Origin: Larus michahellis
Taxonomy: Eukaryota > Chordata > Aves > Charadriiformes > Laridae
DNA: 64,000 nucleotides
Assembly: GCF_964199755.1 (NCBI RefSeq)
Contig: NC_133903.1
Coordinates: forward strand, 57,790,739-57,854,738
Direction of reading: 5' to 3'
Shown here: positions 52,692 to 64,000 of the stretch, piece after piece
Position numbering within the stretch: position 1 is the stretch's first letter
How the letters are laid out: each line of letters begins with the position of its first letter
The notes under the pieces: generated by a model
Database searches by the model: none
What the model saw: only the letters and a program-made list of their open reading frames with translations
What the model was told of the DNA's origin: nothing
Program-made: the position numbers and the translations under genes

Positions 52692-55536
52692 GCGCTGTCA
52701 CGTGCACTGCTACCTTTGTTGAATCCCTGTGTGTGTGTGTTTCTAAATGTTTCCTTCTCTCTTAGGAGTGAAGTGAATCGCTCTGCCCGCCACAACTGCA
52801 TCTTGCCTTGTCTGTCGCCGTGTGGTGTTACGACTTGCGTTGTATGGCTCTGTTGTTGTCTTGACTGTCATCTGATCTATTCTGCCATTGTATGCCACCG
52901 TATTGTCACTTCCTTCATCAGCTGTTTTCTATTTGACGGTGTATTGCATTGTACTGCCGTGTACGCTGTTACGCTGTCTCGCATTGTATCGTCCTGTCAG
53001 TGTCGGGTTTGTGACTTTAGACTTTGTGTTTAAAACTTTCACAGTCCACTGCAGTCCGACAATTGGCTGTTGTTTATTGAACTGTGTACTCGTTAAACAA
53101 TTCCCAATCCCGTGCAGTCCTAGAATTGTTTGCTGCTTATTTGAGCGGGTATTGGGTTGTGCTGACCCGTATAATGCTATGTCTGGTGTTGGATTACCCT
53201 GTCATTGTTTGGATTGTCATTTCAGCCATTGTGTTACAAAATTCTCAAGACCGTGCAGTTCTGGACTCGTTTTCTTTGTATTTCACCGTGTATCGGATTG
53301 TAGTGCCCGGTATAGTGTTAGGTCTTGCGTTGTATTGCTCTGGACCAGTCTTGATTGATATCTGATATGTCCTCTCATTGCAGTGCGCTGTCTCGTCAGT
53401 TTTGTATGCAGTTCTAGAATCATTTTCTTTGTATTTCACCGTGTATCGCATTGTAGTGCCCGGTATACTGTTAGGTCTTGCATTGTATTGCTCTGGATGC
53501 GTCTCGAATGATATCTGATAGTTTCTATCATTAGAGCGCGCTTTCTCGTCAGTTTTCTAATGGGTTGTTCCCTGTTTGACTGCAGATTGCATTCTACCGC
53601 CCCCTATAATGTTGTCTTGGATTCTGTTGCTCAGTCACTTTATCGAGTGCCATCTGCGACCAGGATTGCAGCGCACTCGTCTGTGGGTTTTCGATCGGCG
53701 GTTCATTATTTGACTACCTCTTGCCTCGTCCTGCCCCGTGTTGTGTTTTGTCTTGCATTGTATTGCCCTGTAATCGCCCTGACGACTGTCTGATCCGTTC
53801 CGGTATGTGCCGCTCGGTCTTGCGGGTTTTTTAAACGTTTGTTCTTTATTTGTCTGCGTATTGCCTTGTAGTGCCCTGTATGGCGTTCTGTCTTGCGTTG
53901 CATTGCCCTGTCGTTCTCCTCACTGTCATTGTAGACACTCTGGGATAGTAGCCATCTGTATCGTGGGGGTTTTACCGGGTGCTCTTTCTTTGACCACCGT
54001 GTATTGCCGTGCTACCGCCTTTGTGTTGGGTCTCGAATTGTATTGCCGCGTCATTGTTTTGACTGCCATCTGATACGTCTGAGCATTAGACCGTCCTCTG
54101 TTGTCTTACGTTGTGCGTTGTATTGCTCTGTCGGTATCTTGCCTGCTGTCTGACCTCTGTTGGCGTTGGAAGGCACAGTATTGTGGGTCCCTTCGTGGGT
54201 TGTTTATTTGACTGACTATATCACTATACTGCGCTGTGTAATGTTACGTCTCGGATTCTGTTGTCCTGTAACTGTCTCGACCGCCACCTGACGCCCTGTG
54301 GGATGGTACTGCCCTGTGTGTTGGGGTTTTGTCAGGTTGTTCTTTCTTTCATTCTGTTTTGCATTGTACTGCCCTGTGCTTTGTTACGTTTGGCATTGTA
54401 TTGCCATGGAATTGTCCTGAGTGCCGCGTGATATATTGTGGCAGGGTGCTGCACTGAGCTGTCGTTTTTTTTTAAGGGGCGGTTGTTGATGTGAGTGTGT
54501 TTTGCCTTGTAGTGCCCTGTATCGTGTTTTGTCTTGCGTTGTAGTGCCTTGTCATTGTCTAGACGGTCATTTTATAGACGTTCTGTACTAGGACTGCACT
54601 GTATTGTGACTTCTCTGATAGGTTCTTGTTTCTTTGACCGTGCAGTGTCTTGTAGTGCCCCTTATCGTGTTACGCCTTGCGATGTGTCGCTCTGTCGTTG
54701 TCTCGACTGCCATCTGAGTGATAGTCTGGCATTGTATGGCACTGTACTGTGAATTCTTTCCTTGGCTGTTCTTTATTTAATGGTGTATGGCGTTGTACTG
54801 CCCTGTGTAACTTTGTCTTGCATTGTATTGCCCTGACGTTGTCTTGCTTGTTATTGTATTGGTCTATCATTGTTTCGACTGTTGTTTTAGACTGTCTGGG
54901 ATTGTACTGCACTGTGTTGTGAATTATTGAATCGGTTGTTCTTTGTTTGACCGGCGTGGTGGTGCGGTGCCCTGCCCCCCGCCGTTTCCCACCCCGTCAC
55001 CCCCCCAACCCCCTTTTCTCTCCTCCCCGCAGGCAACAGAGTCAACACACCGTCTGGACTGGGACTGAGTTATTTTTTTCCCAGGCTGATATGACTACAA
55101 GTCAATTAGCTTCCTCTACAAATAGTGGACAGGACAAGAGCCCTTGGAGACTTCCTGCCCGGCAGCGGCCTGTTCGCCACCTCCTGCGCTTGAGCGGGGA
55201 CGCTCACGTAAGGTTCTGCTCCTCGAGGTTGAGAGACGCCTTGCCGCAGCAGAATCTGGGTAAGTGACTAATAGCATGCAGAGCTTTGCAATCTTAGCTG
55301 AGTGATAGAACGGGTTGATGGCGCAGATAGAATCCTTTAGAGGGAAAGGGTTGCCCAAGGCCGGGGCAAGGATGGGATCCAGCCGCAGCTAGACTCCTCT
55401 CGGAGAAGGAGTTTAGAAAGCAAGGGGGTCCTTTCCGAGCCTCGTGACTCAAGGGGAGGGTCTCCCTGACAGCTCGTCTGACCCCGGCCCCTAGGCAGTA
55501 AATAACCCGGGGTACGTGGCCGTGCAATCTGGTGAA
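52692..55536 (+). repeat. Satellite higher-order unit U2 (2,845 bp)
   Basis: Same structure as U1 and almost identical by eye. Pseudo-exon 55,085-55,259 (long form from 55,033), also with the shared TAG. Confidence 0.95.
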
Positions 55537-58500
55537 GCGCTGTCACGTGCACTGCTACCTTTGTTGAATCCCTGTGTGTGTGTGTTTCTAAATGTTTCCT
55601 TCTCTCTTAGGAGTGAAGTGAATCGCTCTGCCCGCCACAACTGCATCTTGCCTTGTCTGTCGCCGTGTGGTGTTACGTCTTGCGTTGTATGGCTCTGTTG
55701 TTGTCTTGACTGTCATCTGATCTATTCTGCCATTGTATGCCACCGTATTGTCACTTCCTTCATCAGCTGTTTTCTATTTGACGGTGTATTGCATTGTACT
55801 GCCGTGTACGCTGTTACGCTGTCTCGCATTGTATCGTCCTGTCAGTGTCGGGTTTGTGACTTTAGACTTTGTGTTTAAAACTTTCACAGTCCACTGCAGT
55901 CCGACAATTGGCTGTTGTTTATTGAACTGTGTACTCGTTAAACAATTCCCCATCCCGTGCAGTCCTAGAATTGTTTGCTGTTTATTTGAGCGGGTATTGG
56001 GTTGTGCTGACCCGTATAGTGCTATGTCTGGTGTTGGATTACCCTGTCATTGTTTGGATTGTCATTTCAGCCATTGTGTTACAAAATTCTCAAGACCGTG
56101 CAGTTCTGGACTCGTTTTCTTTGTATTTCACCGTGTATCGGATTGTAGTGCCCGGTATAGTGTTAGGTCTTGCGTTGTATTGCTCTGGACCAGTCTTGAT
56201 TGATATCTGATATGTCCTCTCATTGCAGTGCGCTGTCTCGTCAGTTTTGTATGCAGTTCTAGAATCATTTTCTTTGTATTTCACCGTGTATCGCATTGTA
56301 GTGCCCGGTATACTGTTAGGTCTTGCATTGTATTGCTCTGGATGCGTCTCGAATGATATCTGATAGTTTCTATCATTAGAGCGTGCTTTCTCGTCAGTTT
56401 TCTAATGGGTTGTTCCCTGTTTGACTGCAGATTGCATTCTACCGCCCCCTATAATGTTGTCTTGGATTCTGTTGCTCAGTCACTTTATCGAGTGCCATCT
56501 GCGACCAGGATTGCAGCGCACTCGTCTGTGGGTTTTCGATCGGCGGTTCATTATTTGACTACCTCTTTCCTTGTCCTGCCCCGTGTTGTGTTTTGTCTTG
56601 CATTGTATTGCCCTGTAATCGCCCTGACGACTGTCTGATCCGTTCCGGTATGTGCCGCTCGGTCTTGCGGGTTTTTTAAACGTTTGTTCTTTATTTGTCT
56701 GCGTATTGCCTTGTAGTGCCCTGTATGGCGTTCTGTCTTGCGTTGCATTGCCCTGTCGTTCTCCTCACTGTCATTGTAGACACTCTGGGATAGTAGCCAT
56801 CTGTATCGTGGGGGTTTTACCGGGTGCTCTTTCTTTGACCACCGTGTATTGCCGTGCTACCGCCTTTGTGTTGGGTCTCGAATTGTATTGCCACGTCATT
56901 GTTTTGACTGCCATCTGATGCGTCTGAGCATTAGACCGTCCTCTGTTGTCTTACGTTGTGCGCTGTATTGCTCTGTCGGTATCTTGCCTGCTGTCTGACC
57001 TCTGTTGGCGTTGGAAGGCACAGTATTGTGGGTCCCTTTGTGGGTTATTTATTTGACTGACTATATCACTGTACTGCGCTGTGTAATGTTACGTCTCGGA
57101 TTCTGTTGTCCTGTAACTGTCTCGACCGCCACCTGACGCCCTGTGGGATGGTACTGCCCTGTGTGTTGGGGTTTTGTCAGGTTGTTCTTTCTTTCATTCT
57201 GTTTTGCATTGTACTGCCCTGTGCTTTGTTACGTTTGGCATTGTATTGCCATGGAATTGTCCTGAGTGCCGCGTGATATATTGTGGCAGGGTGCTGCACT
57301 GAGCTGTCGTTTTTTTTTAAGGGGCGGTTGTTGATGTGAGTGTGTTTTGCCTTGTAGTGCCCTGTATCGTGTTTTGTCTTGCGTTGTAGTGCCTTGTCAT
57401 TGTCTAGACGGTCATTTTATAGACGTTCTGTACTAGGACTGCACTGTATTGTGACTTCTCTAATAGGTTCTTGTTTCTTTGACCGTGCAGTGTCTTGTAG
57501 TGCCCCTTATCGTGTTACGCCTTGCGATGTGTCGCTCTGTCGTTGTCTCGACTGCCATCTGAGTGATAGTCTGGCATTGTATGGCACTGTACTGTGAATT
57601 CTTTCCTTGGCTGCTGTTTATTTGATTGTGTATGGCGTTGTACTGCCCTGTGTAACTTTGTCTTGCATTGTATTGCCCTGACGTTGTCTTGCTTGTTATT
57701 TGAGCTTGTCTGGGATTGTACTGCGCGGTATTGTGAGTTTCTGAATGAGTTCTTGGGTTGTGTGTTCCATCGTAGCGTCCTGTATTGTTAGGCATTGCAT
57801 TGCATTGCCCCATCGTTGTTTTGACGGTCACTTGAAACATTCTGTCGCAGGACTGCACGCTATCGTGGGTGTGTTGATCGGTCGTTCTTAATTTGGCTGC
57901 GTATTGCCTCGTGCTGCCCCGTGGTGTGTTATGTCTTGCATTGTATTGGTCTATCATTGTTTCGACTGTTGTTTTAGACTGTCTGGGATTGTACTGCACT
58001 GTGTTGTGAATTATTGAATCGGTTGTTCTTTGTTTGACCGGCGTGGTGGTGCGGTGCCCTGCCCCCCGCCGTTTCCCACCCCGTCACCCCCCCAACCCCC
58101 CTTTCTCTCCTCCCCGCAGGCAACAGAGTCAACACTCCTTCTGGAGTGGGGACTGAGCTATTTTGTTCCCAGGCTGATCTGACTAGAAGTCAATTAGCTG
58201 CCTCTACAGATAGTGGGCAGGAAGAGAGCCCTTGGAGCCTTCCTGCCCGGCAGCGGCCTGTTCGCCACCTCCTCCGCTTGAGCGGGGACGCTCACGTAAG
58301 TTTCTGCTCCTCGAGGTTGAGAGACGCCTTGCCGCAGCAGAATCTGGGTAAGTGACTAATAGCATGCAGAGCTTTGCAATCTTAGCTGAGTGATAGAACG
58401 GGTCGATGGCGCAGATAGAATCCTTTAGAGGGAAAGGGTTGCCCAAGGCCGGGGCAAGGATGGGATCCAGCCGCAGCTAGACTCCTCTCGGAGAAGGAGT

Positions 58501-58624
58501 TTAGAAAGCAAGGGGGTCCTTTCCGAGCCTCGTGACTCAAGGGGAGGGTCTCCCTGACAGCTCGTCTGACCCCGGCCCCTAGGCAGTAAATAACCCGGGG
58601 TACGTGGCCGTGCAATCTGGTGAA
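55537..58624 (+). repeat. Satellite higher-order unit U3 (3,088 bp)
   Basis: Longer than U1 and U2 by about 243 bp, because the stretch 57,700-57,940 (TTTGAGCTTGTCTGGGATTG ... GCATTGTATTGGTC) is present. Retains the ATGCAGTTCTAGAATC monomer (56,250). Pseudo-exon 58,173-58,347. Confidence 0.95.
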
Positions 58625-61563
58625 GCGCTGTCACGTGCACTGCTACCTTTGTTGAATCCCTGTGTGTGTGTGTTTCTAAATGTTTCCTTCTCTCTTAGGA
58701 GTGAAGTGAATCGCTCTGCCCGCCACAACTGCATCTTGCCTTGTCTGTCGCCGTGTGGTGTTACGACTTGCGTTGTATGGCTCTGTTGTTGTCTTGACTG
58801 TCATCTGATCTATTCTGCCATTGTATGCCACCGTATTGTCACTTCCTTCATCAGCTGTTTTCTATTTGACGGTGTATTGCATTGTACTGCCATGTACGCT
58901 GTTACGCTGTCTCGCATTGTATCGTCCTGTCAGTGTCGGGTTTGTGACTTTAGACTTTGTGTTTAAAACTTTCACAGTCCACTGCAGTCCGACAATTGGC
59001 TGTTGTTTATTGAACTGTGTATTCGTTAAACAATTCCCCATCCTGTGCAGTCCTAGAAATGTTTGCTGATTATTTGAGCGGGTATTGGGTTGTGCTGACC
59101 CGTATAGTGCTATGTCTGGTGTTGGATTACCCTGTCATCGTTTGGATTGTCATTTCAGCCATCGTGTTAAAAAATTCTCAAGACCGTGCAGTTCTGCACT
59201 CGTTTTCTTTTTCTTTCACGGTGTATCATATTGTAGAGCCCGGTATACTGTTAGGTCTTGCATTGTATTGCTCTGGACCCGTCTTGATGGATATCTGATA
59301 TGGTCTCTCATTGCAGTGCGCTGTCTCGTCGGTTTTGTAATGGGTTGTTCTCTGTTTGACTGCATATTGCATTCTACGGCACCGTATAATGTTATGTCTT
59401 GGATTCTATTGCTCAGTCATTTTATGGAGTGCCATCTGCGACCGGGATTGCAGCGCACTCGTCTGTGGGTTTTCGATCGGCGGTTCATTATTTGACTACC
59501 TCTTGCCTCGTCCTGCCCCGTGTTGTGTTTTGTCTTGCATTGTATTGCCCTGTAATCGCCCTGACGACCGTCTGGTCCGTTCCGGTATGTGCCGCTCGGT
59601 CTTGCGGTTTTTTTAAACGTTTGTTCTTGATTTGGCTGCGTATTGCCTTGCAGTGCCCTGTATGGCGTTCTGTCTTGCGTTGCATTGCCCCGTCGTTCTC
59701 TTCACTGTCATTGTAGACACTCTGGGATAGTAGCCATCTGTATCGTGGGGGTTTTACCGGGTGCTCTTTCTTTGACCACCGTGTATTGCCGTGCTACCGC
59801 CTTTGTGTTGGGTCTCGAATTGTATTGCCGCGTCATTGTTTTGACTGCCATCTGATGCGTCTGAGCATTAGACCGTCCTCTGTTGTCTTACGTTGTGCGC
59901 TGTATTGCTCTGTCGGTATCTTGCCTGCTGTCTGACATCTGTTGGCGCTGGAACGCGCAGTATTGTGGGTCCCTTCGTGGGTTGTTTATTTGACTGACTA
60001 TTGCACTGTACTGCGCTGTGTAATGTTACGTCTCGGATTCTGTTGTCCTGTAACTGTCTCGACCGCCACGTGACGCCCTGTGGGATGGTACTGACGGGTA
60101 TGTAGGGGTTTTGTCAGGTTGTTCTTTCTTTCATTCTGTTTTGCATTGTGCTGCCCTGTGTTGTGTTACGTTTGGCATTGTATTGCCATGGAATTGTCCT
60201 GAGTGCCACGTGATGTATATTCTGGCAGGGTGCTGCACTGAGCTGTCGTTTTTTTTTAAGGGGCGGTTGTTGATGTGAGTGTGTTTTGCCTTGTAGTGCC
60301 CTGTATCGTGTTTTGTCTTGCGTTGTATTACCCTGTCATTGTCTAGACGGTCTTTTTATAGACGTTCTGTCAGAGGACTGCACTGTATTGTGACTTCTCT
60401 AATAGGTTGTTGTTTCTTTGACCGTGCAGTGTCTTGAAGTGCCCCGTATTGTGTTACGCCTTGCGCTGTGTTGCTGTGTCGTTGTCTCGACTGCCATCTG
60501 AGTGATAGTCTGGCATTGTATGGCACTGTACTGTGAATTCTTTCCTTGGCTGCTGTTTATTTGATTGTGTATGGCGTTGTACTGCCCTGTGTAACTTTGT
60601 CTTGCGTTGTATTGCCCTGACGTTGTCTTGCTTGTTATTTGAGCTTGTCTGGGATTGTACTGCGCGGTATTGTGAGTTTCTGAATGAGTTCTTGGGTTGT
60701 GTGTTCCATCGTAGCGTCCTGTATTGTTAGGCATTGCATTGCATTGCCCCATCGTTGTTTTGACGGTCACTTGAAACATTCTGTCGCAGGACTGCACGCT
60801 ATCGTGGGTGTGTTGATCGGTCGTTCTTAATTTGGCTGCGTATTGCCTCGTGCTGCCCCGTGGTGTGTTATGTCTTGCATTGTATTGGTCTATCATTGTT
60901 TCGACTGTTGTTTTAGACTGTCTGGGATTGTACTGCACTGTGTTGTGAATTATTGAATCGGTTGTTCTTTGTTTGACCGGCGTGGTGGTGCGGTGCCCTG
61001 CCCCCCGCCGTTTCCCACCCCGTCACCCCCCCAACCCCCCTTTCTCTCCTCCCCGCAGGCAACAGAGTCAACACTCCTTCTGGAGTGGGGACTGAGCTAT
61101 TTTGTTCCCAGGCTGATCTGACTAGAAGTCAATTAGCTGCCTCTACAGATAGTGGGCAGGAAGAGAGCCCTTGGAGCCTTCCTGCCCGGCAGCGGCCTGT
61201 TCGCCACCTCCTCCGCTTGAGCGGGGACGCTCACGTAAGTTTCTGCTCCTCGAGGTTGAGAGACGCCTTGCCGCAGCAGAATCTGGGTAAGTGACTAATA
61301 GCATGCAGAGCTTTGCAATCTTAGCTGAGTGATAGAACGGGTCGATGGCGCAGATAGAATCCTTTAGAGGGAAAGGGTTGCCCAAGGCCGGGGCAAGGAT
61401 GGGATCCAGCCGCAGCTAGACTCCTCTCGGAGAAGGAGTTTAGAAAGCAAGGGGGTCCTTTCCGAGCCTCGTGACTCAAGGGGAGGGTCTCCCTGACAGC
61501 TCGTCTGACCCCGGCCCCTAGGCAGTAAATAACCCGGGGTACGTGGCCGTGCAATCTGGTGAA
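58625..61563 (+). repeat. Satellite higher-order unit U4 (2,939 bp)
   Basis: Has the long 3' form as U3 but lacks one monomer (about 150 bp) near 59,320, where GCAGTGCGCTGTCTCGTCGG runs straight into TTTTGTAATGGGTTG. Pseudo-exon 61,112-61,286. Confidence 0.95.
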
Positions 61564-64000
61564 GCGCTGTCACGTGCACTGCTACCTTTGTTGAATCCCT
61601 GTGTGTGTGTGTTTCTAAATGTTTCCTTCTCTCTTAGGAGTGAAGTGAATCGCTCTGCCCGCCACAACTGCATCTTGCCTTGTCTGTCGCCGTGTGGTGT
61701 TACGTCTTGCGTTGTATGGCTCTGTTGTTGTCTTGACTGTCATCTGATCTATTCTGCCATTGTATGCCACCGTATTGTCACTTCCTTCATCAGCTGTTTT
61801 CTATTTGACGGTGTATTGCATTGTACTGCCATGTACGCTGTTACGCTGTCTCGCATTGTATCGTCCTGTCAGTGTCGGGTTTGTGACTTTAGACTTTGTG
61901 TTTAAAACTTTCACAGTCCACTGCAGTCCGACAATTGGCTGTTGTTTATTGAACTGTGTATTCGTTAAACAATTCCCCATCCTGTGCAGTCCTAGAAATG
62001 TTTGCTGTTTATTTGAGCGGGTATTGGGTTGTGCTGACCCGTATAGTGCTATGTCTGGTGTTGGATTACCCTGTCATCGTTTGGATTGTCATTTCAGCCA
62101 TCATGTTAAAAAATTCTCAAGACCGTGCAGTTCTGCACTCGTTTTCTTTTTCTTTCACGGTGTATCATATTGTAGAGCCCGGTATACTGTTAGGTCTTGC
62201 ATTGTATTGCTCTGGACCCGTCTTGATGGATATCTGATATGGTCTCTCATTGCAGTGCGCTGTCTCGTCGGTTTTGTAATGGGTTGTTCTCTGTTTGACT
62301 GCATATTGCATTCTGCGGCACCGTATAATGTTATGTCTTGGATTCTATTGCTCAGTCATTTTATGGAGTGCCATCTGCGACCGGGATTGCAGCGCACTCG
62401 TCTGTGGGTTTTTGATCGGCGGTTCATTATTTGACTACCTCTTTCCTTGTCCTGCCCCGTGTTGTGTTTTGTCTTGCATTGTATTGCCCTGTAATCGCCC
62501 TGACGACTGTCTGATCCGTTCCGGTATGTGCCGCTCGGTCTTGCGGGTTTTTTAAACGTTTGTTCTTTATTTGTCTGCGTATTGCCTTGTAGTGCCCTGT
62601 ATGGCGTTCTGTCTTGCGTTGCATTGCCCTGTCGTTCTCTTCACTGTCATTGTAGACACTCTGGGATAGTAGCCATCTGTATCGTGGGGGTTTTACCGGG
62701 TGCTCTTTCTTTGACCACCGTGTATTGCCGTGCTACCGCCTTTGTGTTGGGTCTCGAATTGTATTGCCGCGTCATTGTTTTGACTGCCATCTGATACGTC
62801 TGAGCATTAGACCGTCCTCTGTTGTCTTACGTTGTGCGTTGTATTGCTCTGTCGGTATCTTGCCTGCTGTCTGACCTCTGTTGGCGTTGGAAGGCACAGT
62901 ATTGTGGGTCCCTTCGTGGGTTGTTTATTTGACTGACTATATCACTATACTGCGCTGTGTAATGTTACGTCTCGGATTCTGTTGTCCTGTAACTGTCTCG
63001 ACCGCCACCTGACGCCCTGTGGGATGGTACTGCCCTGTGTGTTGGGGTTTTGTCAGGTTGTTCTTTCTTTCATTCTGTTTTGCATTGTACTGCCCTGTGC
63101 TTTGTTACGTTTGGCATTGTATTGCCATGGAATTGTCCTGAGTGCCGCGTGATATATTGTGGCAGGGTGCTGCACTGAGCTGTCGTTTTTTTTTAAGGGG
63201 CGGTTGTTGATGTGAGTGTGTTTTGCCTTGTAGTGCCCTGTATCGTGTTTTGTCTTGCGTTGTAGTGCCTTGTCATTGTCTAGACGGTCATTTTATAGAC
63301 GTTCTGTACTAGGACTGCACTGTATTGTGACTTCTCTGATAGGTTCTTGTTTCTTTGACCGTGCAGTGTCTTGTAGTGCCCCTTATCGTGTTACGCCTTG
63401 CGATGTGTCGCTCTGTCGTTGTCTCGACTGCCATCTGAGTGATAGTCTGGCATTGTATGGCACTGTACTGTGAATTCTTTCCTTGGCTGTTCTTTATTTA
63501 ATGGTGTATGGCGTTGTACTGCCCTGTGTAACTTTGTCTTGCATTGTATTGCCCTGACGTTGTCTTGCTTGTTATTGTATTGGTCTATCATTGTTTCGAC
63601 TGTTGTTTTAGACTGTCTGGGATTGTACTGCACTGTGTTGTGAATTATTGAATCGGTTGTTCTTTGTTTGACCGGCGTGGTGGTGCGGTGCCCTGCCCCC
63701 CGCCGTTTCCCACCCCGTCACCCCCCCAACCCCCTTTTCTCTCCTCCCCGCAGGCAACAGAGTCAACACACCGTCTGGACTGGGACTGAGTTATTTTTTT
63801 CCCAGGCTGATATGACTACAAGTCAATTAGCTTCCTCTACAAATAGTGGGCAGGAAGAGAGCCCTTGGAGCCTTCCTGCCCGGCAGCGGCCTGTTCGCCA
63901 CCTCCTGCGCTTGAGCGGGGACGCTCACGTAAGGTTCTGCTCCTCGAGGTTGAGAGATGCCTTGCCACAGCAGAATCTGGGTAAGTGACTAATAGCATGC
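61564..64000 (+). repeat. Satellite higher-order unit U5 (partial, hybrid)
   Basis: The left part matches U4, including the missing monomer near 62,255. From about 62,405 on it carries U1-U3 variants (TTTTTGATCGG, CCTCTTTCCTTGTCC) and the short 3' form. Cut by the window end just after the pseudo-exon (63,806-63,980). Confidence 0.93.

Noticed and set aside
38283..63473. Many 60-220-codon Cys/Leu/Val-rich frames such as VLPCHCLDCHL
   Set aside because: They translate the TTGTATTGCCCTGTCATTGT-type satellite monomer. Repeated membrane-like peptides follow from base composition.
1..64000. tRNA, rRNA, known small RNA genes and telomeric TTAGGG arrays
   Set aside because: None was recognised on either strand on reading; a covariance-model scan was not possible.

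Overview
The window looks like a repeat-rich piece of a bird genome. Three things point to Aves: two truncated CR1 LINE copies (one ending in the CR1-type ATTCTATGATTCT 3' repeat), solo LTRs whose ends I recognise as avian ERV types (for example the CCAGCCAAGGTCAATCC end near 21,179), and a provirus-like element whose primer-binding site matches the tRNA-Trp site of avian alpharetroviruses. There is no prokaryotic gene organisation. Nearly all long open frames are by-products of tandem repeats. The density of locally duplicated gene fragments, ERVs and satellite would suit a W chromosome, a pericentromere or an amplified microchromosomal block, but the sequence does not decide which.

Layout. 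(1) 0.5-9 kb: a CpG-island promoter with NRF-1-like and CCAAT motifs, a candidate first exon, a minus-strand CR1 in the first intron, LTR pieces, and a tandemly duplicated exon pair. (2) 9.4-15.5 kb: two paralogous segments, each with a 51-bp minisatellite (4 degenerate copies in one, 22 in the other). They flank a small candidate gene driven from a 36-bp minisatellite in which most units hold an NRF-1-like GCGCATGCGC core; its introns are extremely G-rich and C-rich. (3) 15.5-20.5, 27-29.7 and 35.6-38 kb: five copies or half-copies of another multi-exon family ('A'), mostly pseudogenised, two with matching GC-box/TATA-like promoters. (4) 20.6-26.9 and 44.2-49.8 kb: a diverged segmental duplication ('B') made of pyrimidine-rich satellite plus an ERVL-like LTR; the second copy carries a CR1 and a 20-bp tandem expansion that the first lacks. 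(5) 30.6-35.6 kb: a composite ERV with paired LTRs, a gag matrix remnant, no recognisable pol and three different env remnants. (6) 38-43.9 and 49.8-64 kb: a satellite of about 140-bp monomers arranged in higher-order units of 2.85-3.09 kb. Each unit also contains a non-satellite segment with a splice-site-bounded pseudo-exon.

How it fits together. The window appears to record repeated local duplication and capture. Small multi-exon genes of unknown function (none recognised by name) were duplicated, their promoters and flanks became minisatellites, and one exon was carried into a satellite higher-order repeat. A diverged, open version of that exon survives at 40,298-40,548, while six satellite copies share one nonsense codon. 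The most interesting parts are the NRF-1-motif minisatellite promoter, the 51-bp expansion, and the exon-bearing satellite with visible recombinant units. All similarity statements come from reading by eye; no alignment or database search was run.
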